From NCBI GenBank assembly GCA_036674765.1, contig JARVKI010000053.1:1-64000 (forward strand): a DNA stretch of 64,000 nt, given 5' to 3'. Below are positions 1-11,098 of this stretch, one piece after another. Position 1 is the first letter of the stretch. Every line of letters begins with the position of its first letter. The notes below the pieces were generated by a model. It ran no database searches and was not told the origin of the DNA. It was given only the letters and a program-made list of their open reading frames with translations. This DNA is from Seiridium cupressi (taxonomy: Eukaryota; Ascomycota; Sordariomycetes; Amphisphaeriales; Sporocadaceae). The position numbers and the translations under genes were made by a program.

Positions 1-72
<72 letters not shown>
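1..72. repeat. Poly-C homopolymer run
   Basis: The first 72 bases are uninterrupted cytosine. This is not a fungal telomere repeat (CCCTAA/TTAGGG) and it encodes nothing. A sequencing or assembly artefact at a contig edge is the simplest reading. A true homopolymer tract cannot be excluded. Confidence 0.95.
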
Positions 73-340
73 ACGCGCCTGAATATCAAGGTTTTGCTCT
101 TCAAGGAGGTCATAAGAGGACATGAAGAGGGAAGCGTTAGGGCTCCTTACGAGTATAAAGGACGTCAGGCATGTCGCCGGCAACAACCTGCTTGGTGCCG
201 TCCGCTGTAGACTTGGCAACCAAAGCCTTGAGTCTTTCCAAGGTGTGCTCGTCGATCGGTCTGAGGTCATCATCATCGTGCCGATTGCCTCTGGGGCCAA
301 TCTCCTCGAAGCTTGCGTTGGAGCTACTATCGTCATCCAT
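73..340 (-). CDS. Possible 5' part of an unrecognised gene, truncated at the window edge
   Basis: A minus-strand reading frame starts at 340 with an acidic, Asp/Ser-rich N-terminus (MDDDSSSNAS) followed by a helical-looking stretch (HTLERLKALVAKS). A good donor (GTAAGG, complement of 145-150) lies before the in-frame stop. A CT-rich tract and an acceptor near 99 could join to a second exon that runs into the poly-C tract. A TATA-like AT run lies near 535-541 on the upstream side. I do not recognise the family. The call rests on composition and one plausible splice site, so it may be a chance ORF. Confidence 0.3.
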
Positions 341-953
341 GATTACAAAGTTTGCAGGAACAAGAGTAATAGTACGATGCTTCGTGAAGAAGCAATTGAA
401 AAAGAGAAAACAAGAACGAGAGCTGGGGAATCTGGCCCGAGTTTATTGCCAGCCTCGATGAAGGCTGTTGTACGTGTGAGCACTACGGTACCCCTCATGC
501 AGAAGACAAGGCGTGGCTTCGCCCCGTTGTAGAGTATATATGTACACTAGGCTGTATAAGCTGCACATGCCCGACGCGACAAAGCAGCAGAGGGGCTTGT
601 TGCCTGATGGGTATTATTAGCCACCAATCGCAGCTCCCAATGTGTAACCAAGAACATGCATGTTGCACGCACTAATGGATGCTTGCATAGATGTAAGCAG
701 TAAGGCTGAGGTTTAGGCCCAATCAAGACATGTCCAAGGCCTCCCGGGAGTACGAGATTCAAGCTGCAGCCTCACGTATCATTGCGTTGTCATTCGTTCC
801 TCCACGACATAGATTTTTAAGGCAACATCAATTACGCGAAGTTGCATCGACTCTGCTTGCATTCTCTAATATGCCATTGGGTTAGAGCGTAAATGGGAAA
901 TCCGAGCGTAGTCGAAGAGGTACCGTTTGCTCGGACAAGACTAGTCTAGTCAC
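341..953. other. Intergenic, no gene seen
   Basis: No recognisable coding sequence. It would hold the 5' flank of the possible minus-strand gene at 340 and the 3' flank of the broken ABC transporter. Short ORFs here show no family resemblance. Confidence 0.5.
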
Positions 954-3900
954 TCAGGACTCCTGCAAGTCCCACAAGCTCTTAAACAAGCCCCCTTTCT
1001 CAAGCAAGGCTGTCGGACTATCGGCTTCAGCAAGCCTTCCATCCTGCAACACGACAATCTTGTCGAAATCAGCGACAGTCTTCAGCCGATGGGCAATGAC
1101 GACCATGGTCCACCCCGCAAACTCTCTCCGGATCAGGCTCTGGATGAACTCGTCCGTTTGGTGATCCAAGCCGCGATTCACATTGTTAGTCACTTATTCT
1201 GACAAGATAGCAGTATCACTAGGTGGTCGATATCAGTAACCCGGAGAGCCCGGTCCTCATTTTCAATGGCTTACTTTCAGATGTTTGCATCAATGAGATC
1301 GGTAGAGGGAAGTCTACGAGAGTCATATCCTGGCTGAACCTGTTGACAAGCTGACCTACGTCGGTTGCCACGAAGTAGGACATTGGAGCGCTGGACCGTT
1401 ATTCAGTCAGTTCCTCTTCAGCCACCATCAAGCAAAGGGGTCAGCTTACCGCATTGCGACCTCGAGAACGCTCCAGTGGAGCTCCTTGGCTGATCTTGGA
1501 ATGATTCGAATTAGAAAAAGTCTGATGGTGGTAAGATTAGCAAACTTCTGCCTCGCAACAATGCCATTCCACCCGTGTCTTACGAGAATTGAACAATCAT
1601 CCCCCCTAAATTGAGTACCGAAAACAGTACGTAGATTCCAATCCACTTCCCCGGGTCTTCATTTGGATTCCTAGCGTTAGACGATGTCCAGAAGCTAAGC
1701 CATAATGCTACGTTATATCGTTAATTGTTATCTTCATCGTGTAGATTCGTGCTTACGCTGAATGATGCGGCATGCTGTCTGGAAACCCATCAACAAGCAA
1801 AATATGAAGAAAGAAATGCTCATTAGCGATTTGATATAATATGGCAAGGAGCTGTTCAGATTTCCTCTTCCCTTCACCCGATTCGGTCCAGCGACTGCCT
1901 CTTTTTCTCTACGATTTGGTTGAGTCGCTTCGTTCGGTGGGGTCACCGGGAGGTTTTTTGATGTAGTTTCAGAGCTCTCCGTATCATCTTCACTATCATC
2001 GTCCTAGTTGTATGATGATTCCAGGCTTTTGATGTAAGCGTCCGAATCCTTCAAGTCTTCGAAAGACCCACAGCTTTCTATGTGGCCTTCGCCATTCAGG
2101 ACAATAAGTTGGTCTGCAAATGGGAACCACTGGGCTGTATCGCAATCAGCGCCTGTCTTAGTAACCACTATGTTCTCACACTTACCGTTATGTGTTGCCA
2201 TGATGACCGTGATACCACTTTTACGTAGAAGACCATTTTTGCCAAGCAATGCCCTAAAACATTTGCTTGAGGTGTCTGCATCCAGACCTTTCATGCTATC
2301 GTTCATGATGACGATATTTTGCCGGCTGTACACAGCCCTGGCGAGAGCCTGGAATATTCATAAGTGGGAGCTTTGGTGCGAGACGAAGGCTACACTTACA
2401 AGACGTTGCTTTTGACCTCCACTGAGGGAAATCCCATGACTTCCCACATTGGAAAGATCTCCCTTGGGCAGATGACTCAAATCTTCTTCCAGTTGGCAGG
2501 CTCTTATGACTGCATTGTAGAAGTCTTCGGAGTAGTCAGAGAAGGCGACAATGTTGTCTCGAATCGACTGATTCAGGATCCAGGCCTCTTGATCGCAGTA
2601 GGCCACATCACCCATACCTGCAACATGGACAGACCCCGACTAAAGATAAGATTCACCAAGGAAGCTTTTCAAAAGAGTTGATTTCCCTGAGGCGACAGGA
2701 CCTACCACTAAATTCAGCGTCGAAGACCGTACCTCGAGATTGATATCTTTGAGTATCGGCTTATCTTGGGCCTTGTCCCAACCGAAGGTACCTTCTTTCA
2801 CAATAATCAGTGCATCAGCCGGCTTGCCACCTAACCTTGAACTGCTCTTTTCTTCATGAGAACCCGTGCACGAGGGAATTCTGGTTCTGTAGTCAATCCT
2901 TTTCTCGATGAGCAAGAAGTCCTGGATTCTGTCCAAGCAAGACACAGCTTGGACAATGCTATTGAAACACGAAACAAGAAGTCCGACTATTTCGACTCAT
3001 TAGCCAAGAGCACACTTTCGCCTTGTGAACATGCTATTTACCTGGCGTGATCAGAACTCCAAGGAGACTTAACGACGTGAAAGCTTGGGAAATTCCTAGT
3101 GTGCCACTTCCTGATACCTTTGCGACAATTGCGAAAACCGTGAACGTGACAGCTGACATGGAGATCATGGGAACAATATCTATAGACGAGATTAGCAAGC
3201 AAGCAAAGAAAGAAAAAGCATGCTCCACCTACTCATGGGAATTAGAAACACCTGATATGGCACATGACGTTAGCTACTTGTACTTAGAAAAAAAGAAGAA
3301 GAAAATATAGAGGAAAAGAAAGCAACTATTCCGAAACATGATTGGCAGGTAACTGGGCATTGGTGGTTGTATCATAGGAGGAGAGATCCTGGATAGGGAT
3401 AATTCCACTCCTGGGGCAGACCCAAAGGGCAAAATAATATTCCGAATTCTCACCTGAACTTTGCGGAACCTCTTGGACTCGGCAATTTCAAAGTCTCTCA
3501 GGCCCTGGATCTGCTTGGACAGAGGTTCACTAATTCCTAACATTTTGACGCCCTTCATTACACCTAGGATATCGGAGGTGATGCCAACGCGTTTCTGGAT
3601 CGCAGCAATCCACTTACGCTGGCGCCTCGGTACCAAGTTTGCAATTCCTGCTGCACCGCCGCCACACTATAGCACTTGGAGTTAGTAATTCCTTCTCCGA
3701 GTATGCTTCGCGAATTACTGGGAGCTGGAACCCATGTCTCAAGAGCAAAAAGGCCAAATCAAGAAACGTTTGCTTGTAAAACAAGCTGCAAAGAGCGTGA
3801 GGTTACATCGAAAGTTGCTTACCAACAAGGCGACTATGACTGGTGCGACACAAACAGCACCAAGCTCCAAACTTAGAATCCACATGGCGATTCCTAGCTG

Positions 3901-5365
3901 GACGATGTTTGGAATCATGTCAACGACCCAACGAGCAGTCATACGTATCCGATCGACATCAGTACTCATAAGAGTCATGGCCGATGACGAGTTTTTGCTT
4001 TCAGCTCGGATAGTCAGCATGTCGCGGTATATCATGCCGACTAGACTACCTCTCATTTTGACCATAAGGCGGAAACAGAGGAAGGAGAACATCTGATTCG
4101 AAATCTGAAACACACAGTCAATTGGACAGAGCGGTACCTACTCAGGGGAGACAAACAGCAGCACCGATGTAGACAATACCAAAGGCTCCGATCAATCCGT
4201 ATCCGTAACTAACTGGCAATGTGTCATGATCCATGATATATCCTAGGGTCGTCTTAACGAGATACTACAACGCTTGGAATTAGCGGATCCTTAATGTACT
4301 CAAGAGTCCTCAGCTCATGCTTCAAGAATAGAAACACCCAAGCAGGAGGTCATGCTCCCAAAACAAGCTATAGCTGGCGACAAATAGCTCGAAGGATTTA
4401 CCTACGGGCTGTGCAATCAAGAATGCAATGTTAAGTGCGCGGGGAAACCATGAGATGACAATCTCCGGGATGAAGTTGACGAGAACAGCAGCGGTAAGGC
4501 AGTGCTTTCGTGACTTGTTCGCTACATCTCAATCAGCGCGGTCCAGCCACTCTTTGTCTGTTCACCATACTTCTCCTCCACCTTCTCTCAAGCCTGTTCT
4601 CTAGGTGGGACCCTCGTAAGTCATGGTCAAGGGGAAACAGATTGTCCATGGCCAAATCCTGGCGGTAGCCAAGCATGAAAAGGGGGTTGAGCCATAACAA
4701 TAAAGCGCGTCCGAAAATGCCACATCGCTCGAGCGGCGGTACGCCATCCCCTTTCGTGCTTGTGTACGGATGTTTCTCAATGGACTCAACGGCTAAAATG
4801 GCCAGTTTCAAGATGAATGTTGCTGTTACGATTGAGGCAACAATGTTGTTATCGTCGACTAGCCATTGCGATCGGACACGAGCAAGATCCAGCAGAGCGG
4901 TGAAGAACAAATAAGATTGTGCGACCAGAGACGGCCGCACGACCCGATTGTGCTCAAAGTCGGAGAGAACAGCAAGACTTAGAGTAGCCACGAGGGCAAT
5001 GATACTCGCGGGCACAGTGAGTTGCGTGCGAGTTCCATGACCACAGGACCAAAGCCCGATAAGTGCGCTCTGCAGAATCGCAAGGACAAGGAAGCCAGCC
5101 TGTTGGATGATCAGCACACAGTCTGGCGTTTCGCAGCTTCAACTTGATGCCCTACAAGCTTCAATGCACGCCCGTCGGGCCAGTTGATGACTTTCGACCG
5201 ATTGCGGACGACATATATGCGGCATGCAGCAGCAAGAATGGCGACGGCAGAGGGGATTAGGCTGGAAACACAGTCTTCAAACAAAATAGTGAAGTCGAAA
5301 TTGTGACAGTCCGAGCCAGGTCCCAAGGAGGGACCGAAGCTATCGTCACCATTGCATCTCTTCAT
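954..5365 (-). pseudogene. Broken ABCC-type (MRP-like) multidrug transporter
   Basis: The 5' half reads as a fungal ABCC transporter. It has an N-terminal membrane domain from the start at 5365, the linker before TMD1 (LLLWLNPLFMLGYR, near 4680), TMD1 pieces (AESKNSSSAMTLMSTDVDR, 3739-4113), and NBD1 with Walker A (GPVASGKST, near 2690) and the signature LSGGQKQRL (near 2410). The NBD1 Walker B region is eroded (IVIMNDSMKGLDADT). The start of TMD2 survives around 1290-1510 (IPRSAKELHW, then APMSYFVATDVGQLVNRFSQ). It is followed almost directly by the end of NBD2 (VTNNV, IAHRLKTVADFDKIVVL, 954-1193). The rest of TMD2 and the NBD2 Walker A and signature are absent, roughly 350-400 residues. A one-base frameshift near 4590 separates NRL from the expected EKVEEKYGEQTKSGW. 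A functional full transporter cannot be made from this DNA. Confidence 0.85.
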
Positions 5366-6891
5366 TAAAAATTAGACAGCGTTCTGACTGGTAGCTTGAT
5401 TGCTCGTCGCTTTCCACGATGAATGCGTCCGGGAGGGGTGAAGTTTCACAGCTTATATTGAATTCACTCATGTTGCCTAATGTACACATACATACTCGGT
5501 TACGCAAGTACCTGCTGACGGATCAGCACAGCGGCCGACTTTCTTCGGGGCCAGCGACCAAACAGAGGCGTGTTTTTGCTATGCTTCCCCCAATTCGGAA
5601 GGACATTAGGCGAGTTGCAAGGTGCTGGTGGGCATCTCTGCATTCGCCGTTCCAATTCCGGACGAGACTTGCGAAGTTGCCAGGGTTCGCTTGAGTATTG
5701 GCCCGTCTTACCCTCGGAAGATATCCTGTACATGGCACAACATGTCCTCTATGTAACTAGGTTCAAGGGTTATTTTATTTCCAGACCCGCGATTTCGCTA
5801 ATTAATGTAGTGGCCAAACGGCTGAACTGCCAATTGCTCTAACGCTACCAGTACCTTGCAGTAACCCCAGCCGACGCCTACCGTATGTACTAGCCCTAGA
5901 GGAGGATTTTGCAAGTATGTCCCGCATCATTACCAAACCTTTCACGACGATGATGCGGCTAGGGAGATCTAGACAGCAAGACTCATCCATCTGAGTCTTT
6001 TTTCGAATTGTAAACTGCCACTATGCTGATAAGAGTCATAGAAGCGTGGAACCCCTCTGAGCGCTGCAAAAGATCCAGGGTTCAAAACATGCTACCGTTC
6101 TAATATTTGTCTTCCGTATCCGAACTCCGATCGGTGTTCAATACCCATGCCATGCAAACTTCGTCATTCGCAAGCCATAGGTCCAATGCAGGACTGTCAA
6201 TTCCGGCAGTGGGCACCGCATTCTGAGCCAATGCGTAGATTACAGAAAAGAAAAGAAGAAACAAATATCTTATCGTCTTGACGTTGGTTGAGGCTGGGAG
6301 TTCACTAGGATTTCCCTGGGGTTGATATGCGAGCTGCCGGATGCCAGATGCCAGCCTTCCAAAACGACAGTGCCCTATCACCTTTATTTCCTTCCTTTTT
6401 CTTCTTTTTTTCTTTTTTCTTTTAACAGCGGTTTCGCATTCACAGTTAAAACGTTCACTGACTGTGGCGGTGGTCAGGATCTGAGTCACTTGGGATTCTA
6501 ATTCCATCCTTGTTCGGGCAGATTAGTGTGCCAGAGACTAGAGGCACGAGGTTCCAATTGTCGGAGACACCGAGGTTGAAGCGTCCGATTTGCTCTCCGC
6601 GTGAGGCTGTAGCAAATCAATGGGGCAATATAGATAATACATGAGTGGCAAAGAAGAGGTAGCCATTTCATAGCTGAGCATGCTTCATGGCAGCAAGCAT
6701 ACCTCAGAAACGAGTCATTCAGGCAAAGGTCCCACGCTATGAGCCGATTCTCTACCCCTTATCTAATGAATATCAAAGTAATCTAAAAATATGGAATCAA
6801 ACAATTATGCGGGCTTTTGTGCCATGGTCGTATTTGGTCCTATTGCAACTGGCTGTGTATAGTAAAAAAAGGCTGCCGATACTAATTGTCT
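5366..6891. other. Intergenic, no intact gene
   Basis: Lies between two decayed genes. A minus-strand ORF at 6100-6507 ends with a stretch that resembles a signal peptide (YLFLLFFSVIYALA), but it has no nearby start and no family resemblance. A pyrimidine-rich T/C tract lies at 6388-6423. Nothing else is supportable. Confidence 0.4.
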
Positions 6892-8480
6892 TTAGATCCG
6901 CCAACTAGCCATAAATAGAAAAACCGAGTAAGGTATTACCAGGATTGTGTAAAGTTGGGCAAATTCGATGTTTACCTTTGAGAACTTTATTTCCTTAGCA
7001 GAGTCGATGGGACAACGGGCTCCTTTCTCATTCATCTTCCCCATCAGCTCTTCTCGAGCTGGAACACCTGGAGGCATTAACGCATACTTGATCGGCGTGA
7101 GGCACCCCAGACATGACACGAACCAAACGGGATGAGGCCAGAGCAAATCGCGGGGCAGAGTCACGTTGAGCGCATGCCAATCTCGGTGACCTGATAGGTC
7201 TACAGGATGATCTGCGAGAATGCAGCGAATGTGTAAATAACAGCACAACTCAACAACAGGATCATGGACAAGTAAGACCATGCTCTGCAGTCGGTTATAT
7301 TGTGACGCAGACGTGCAGGTAGAGAGCCCGGTCCGTCGGTGAACGCTCGTGGATGGATGCCGCGATACTACCCGACGCGGTGAATCCCGGCTCTGTGCCC
7401 CCAAAACGGTTTGGAAGGATGAACGAGCGTAAACTTGAGATATCATAGTCTAGTCACGTTAGCAGGAACCCAGCGAGTGACTACATGTGCCACTGTAATA
7501 TCAACTTACAAGGGGCCATAAATTGCAATTGCGCCTCCTCCCGGATCGCCACTCGCGAGTTTGGCATCAGGCCTAGGTGGGATCATGAATCCACCTCGCG
7601 ATGACCGATGCACAGCGTATGCCTCTTGAAGAGATACCACCGGAAATAGTTGGCCATCTGAATCACTCCGAGATTCTACCATTCTCATAATTAATAATGG
7701 TAACAGAGTGAAGAGACGATAGCAAAGACCTACCCATCTAGGTTAGTGAATTGCTTGATATGAGCGAGGTAGCTGTCTGGCATTAATCCGTACTGCAGGG
7801 ACTCGGCCAGGTAGGCTGTCTTCCATCCTTTAGCCATCATCATCGAACTGAGAACAACCTCAGCGGGTGGATGAGTCGGGAACCCCCCAATGTCAATTAG
7901 GGCTCGACGTCTCAGGATAAAACCTGATTCGGTGTTCCAAGAAATGTCTACCAAATGTCGAATGATCTCGGTGGAGCGCCATGATTTCAGTTGGCTCTAG
8001 TATAGGAGATCGTTCATTGGGAAATTGTAAAAGCTCTGTTTGTGTCCGGTCAAGATTGTATGCGTGGGGGCTGTGACCTATAGGGAGGTAATTGACTTAC
8101 TTGCGAAGGGCGTATGGCCCCAAACTTTGGGTCTCGTAGGATATGCGCGACGATAGCCCGTAACCAATTCCTCTCGGGGATCATATCAGTGTCCAATGAT
8201 ACGATAAACTCCGCTGGGCTACCAAGGTGGTCCTTAATAAAACGGACCGCGTGGTTGAGGTTTCCGGCCTTATAACCATCTGGACCATTCTTGAGGCGGA
8301 TAGTATAGTGCAGGTTGCCTTATCCAAGTTAAGCAATCCATGACTCAAATTGTCTTAAGGCAACATCATCAGCAACAACCACGCGGAGTCTATCATCGGG
8401 GTAATCCAGAGCAACAGCTGCCATGACGGGACTGCGGGCTAGAACACCATCATTTCTAACGGGACAAACCAGCTGGTAAC
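6892..8480 (-). pseudogene. Decayed family 2 glycosyltransferase (cellulose-synthase-like)
   Basis: The minus strand carries the catalytic core of a processive GT2 enzyme. First is a nucleotide-binding region, ALDYPDDRLRVVVADD, near 8370-8430. An exon near 8100-8320 reads YKAGNLNHAVRFIKDHL, then FIVSLDTDMIPERNWLRAIV with the DxD (DTD) motif, and ends at a clean GTAAGT donor. The exon at 7730-7954 reads SGFILRRRALIDIGGFP and then HIKQ. Family members continue HIKQ with an Arg-Trp pair (Q-x-x-R-W); here it runs FTNLDG into a stop. Downstream membrane segments (SYLSMILLLSCAVIYTFAAF, near 7250) end in a stop, and the following TM and cytosolic tail (YALMPPGVPAREELM) lie in another frame. No intact N-terminus is visible. 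In life the enzyme would be a membrane polysaccharide synthase. This copy looks inactive. Confidence 0.7.
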
Positions 8481-9445
8481 AGCAGCACCTTCAACTCAAT
8501 CTGGGAATACGTGGAATACCCAGAAGGGCTTAGATACCGCTTTATGGATTACTAATCCGACCTCAGCTTATAACGGGCGGGAAATACAGCGAGGATTGAG
8601 GTTCTTGAACAATCGCTCACGAATCCTAATCCAAGATGAAATCCGGATTGCTGAAGCCAGTTAAAAGAGAATGTACACATGAGCCAAGATAGCAATTTGT
8701 TGATGACGATCAACGAGCTCGTATGCATTCAATCGGCATTTGAAAAACAGCAACTGATTTAAAACAGGTTTGACGATGAATGACAAAAGACGGCACCACC
8801 CTTTAAAATCCTTTGAATAAAGCTTTCCGTGTAGTGGATGCCGTACGTTTACCTGGCAGTTCAACTACGCCGGGTGGCTAAACAGGTCTTCCAATTCTAG
8901 GAGTGCAAGCATTAGTTATTGACGTTGATCCCGGCAATCATACTCTACAGGTTTTATTTTCGCCGAGATGGGATTAAGACGTGGCCCCCTCAGAATCGCC
9001 CTTAGTATCACTCGACGAATGGAAAGCAGGGTCCCATTGATTATACTGAGATTGCTGAGAGGCTGTGAAAAGGCTGTGAAGGCCGAAAGGCCGCCGCCGA
9101 CCATATAGTCCAAGTTCGAAATTCAATATACTATCTGCTGCTCTTCGCGATAAGTCACATGTTACAACATGATTCCTTTATATGTGAGATGTAGATTAGA
9201 GAGAGGGGGAGGGGTGGTCTCCGAAATTGGTAGACCGCGGCGTCTGGTGGTTTTAGTTCCATATCGTATTTATGATAGTCTGGCTAGAAATGTGGCAAGC
9301 TAAGCAAATATCAACCAAGGTAATCTTGCCGGGTGCCATGTGGCACCAGTAAGCAGACATCAGAACTATCGCAACAGACTAAAGCAGACGCAAACGTCCC
9401 ACGGGTGTATCTGCTCATCGGTTATCGTGACCACAACCCCATCTC
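8481..9445. other. Remnant upstream of the glycosyltransferase; otherwise empty
   Basis: A minus-strand stretch around 8550-8860 (e.g. WCRLLSFIVKPVLNQLLFF) may be the decayed N-terminal membrane region of the neighbouring glycosyltransferase, but stops interrupt it. The rest, up to the translin-X stop at 9446, shows nothing. Confidence 0.3.
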
Positions 9446-10499
9446 TCAATCTACACGTCCGCCGTCATCGTTGTCGCCACCACCAAAGTCTTCATTCATG
9501 TCTGGCATCCAGCCTTTCGGTCGCTCATTTCCTCGGACAGTGACACCATATCCAACACGCTCCACCTTGCGTACTTGCTCAATCATGACGTCTTTCTTCT
9601 TGCGATAATTCTTGTCACTGAGCTGAATGAGTTGCAGCATGCTAGATACGTCCTGGAGATCGACCAGAATGTTCCTCGGTGCTACATCGTCGCTGCTGGT
9701 AGCGTCGTGGCCATCATGCATTTTCGTGTCTTCGTTGTCATTGGCAGGGACGGAATCCGACTTATCGGCCGCTAAACCAGTGGGAATGGCACCAGTGAGA
9801 GCTGTGACTGTGGTTGCGAAACGCATCATCTCTCCCGTCAGATCAAAAATGCCATATATGTAGTCGGCAGGCGTGAAGGGGATATTGACATCGCCAAGAG
9901 TCTCCTGCGTGGCCTGAGGACTGATGAGACGCTGGTGCTCGAGGTAGTGGGCAAAAGAGACGGCCTCCACAAACTCTTCGAGACACATGAGGTTGTAGCG
10001 GTATCGACGAATGCCAGAAACATCATCCACGATGGTCGAAAGCATAGACTTGATCTCTACCAGGCGCTCCTCATTCTCCTTGGTGATGTTGGCAGGAATG
10101 GGCTGGTTGAGTTTGCGGACCCTGCAAAGATGTCAGTGAGGCCACTACACTAGCCGAAAGCATGGTGGGAAACCCATTGTTTACCTCTGTAAGGAAAAGA
10201 TGCTAAGAGTCGAAGTCAGTGTCCATTGCGTGGTATGTTGCAGCTTCTGCTCACATCTTCTTGCTCAGAGCCGTGACATCCCTCGAGACCTTCACGATCT
10301 TCTCCCGGCGATCGTGGTGCTTGTCAAGTTCATTGCGGAAGCCCTCAAACATGGAGGTGTACTCGTTGCGGGGCACATCGCGATGGGGGAGGTCTTTCTT
10401 GTTCCCTCGATAGTCTCGCTTCACTCCAGGCATTTTGCTTCCGTGTGAGACCGGGGCGGCGGTTCCGTCGTTGCTAGGTCCGGACATGGCTTCTCTCAT
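9446..10499 (-). CDS. Translin-associated factor X (TRAX/TSNAX)
   Basis: Spliced model complement(9446..10121, 10185..10202, 10255..10499), 312 aa. Starting at the second Met (10487) gives 308 aa. It matches the translin family: a basic N-terminus, then helices reading NEYTSMFEGFRNELDKHHDRREKIVK-type sequence, a central FVEAVSFAHYLEHQ segment, and FTPADYIYGIFDLTGEMMRFAT, the translin/TRAX hallmark. In other eukaryotes TRAX pairs with translin as the C3PO endoribonuclease acting on small RNA and tRNA fragments. The central exon is only 18 nt, flanked by introns of 52 and 63 nt, and encodes the IFSLQR turn that joins both halves in frame. The C-terminus is acidic and Gly/Asp-rich. Family assignment is confident; the choice of start is not. 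Confidence 0.9.
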
Positions 10500-11098
10500 C
10501 TGATCCCAACAGTGATAGACAATATTCTGAATTATGGAGAAGTGGTGAAAACAAGACACCCCTGGGCGTGTTGGTATAACAGGCGCGGGGTCACGAATCT
10601 GAATGTTTCCAGTAGACTGGAGCACAGAAGCCGTTCTTGAGTACTGAGGCCTTATTCAACACGAGATGAAGACAAAGGGAGAACAAGTTCAGTATATTGT
10701 TCTTGGGAGCTCATGCCCTCATACCTTAGCCACCCGGATGGCTTTGATTACCCAGAAGCCTCTTCAGCCTGCAGTTCTAACCTGCATCAGCCCCACGTAT
10801 ACCCAACTGGGATTAGACGGAAGCTAGCCCCTTTAAGATGGATTTGCTGGGCAGACCAAACCAAGAAAGCTGACCCAACGCAACATATATCTAGGTTTTG
10901 ATGGATGTTCCAATCAGAGCAGACAGTCATGACAGAAGGTTCTCAAGAACTATTTCCGTCACTGAACCAGTAATCCGGGCATTCTCCTGGCCACGCGCGG
11001 AAGGGCCAAGAGGACTATAGTTCTTGTGCGGCTCCGGGCTGGACTTGCGATCAAGTATCAAAATACATACCCAGGGAAGTTCCCTCACTGCCTACACC
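10500..11098. other. Divergent promoter region between translin-X and GPI14
   Basis: About 600 bp between two divergently transcribed genes, so it should contain both promoters and leaders. No ORF with family resemblance and no distinct element was recognised. Confidence 0.5.

Noticed and set aside
1..72. Telomere at the contig end
   Set aside because: The run is pure C, without the CCCTAA periodicity of fungal telomeres.
954..5365. Intact ABC transporter explained by introns only
   Set aside because: Under 100 bp separate mid-TMD2 from the end of NBD2, so no splicing can supply the missing Walker A and signature. The shift near 4590 has no GT donor beside it.
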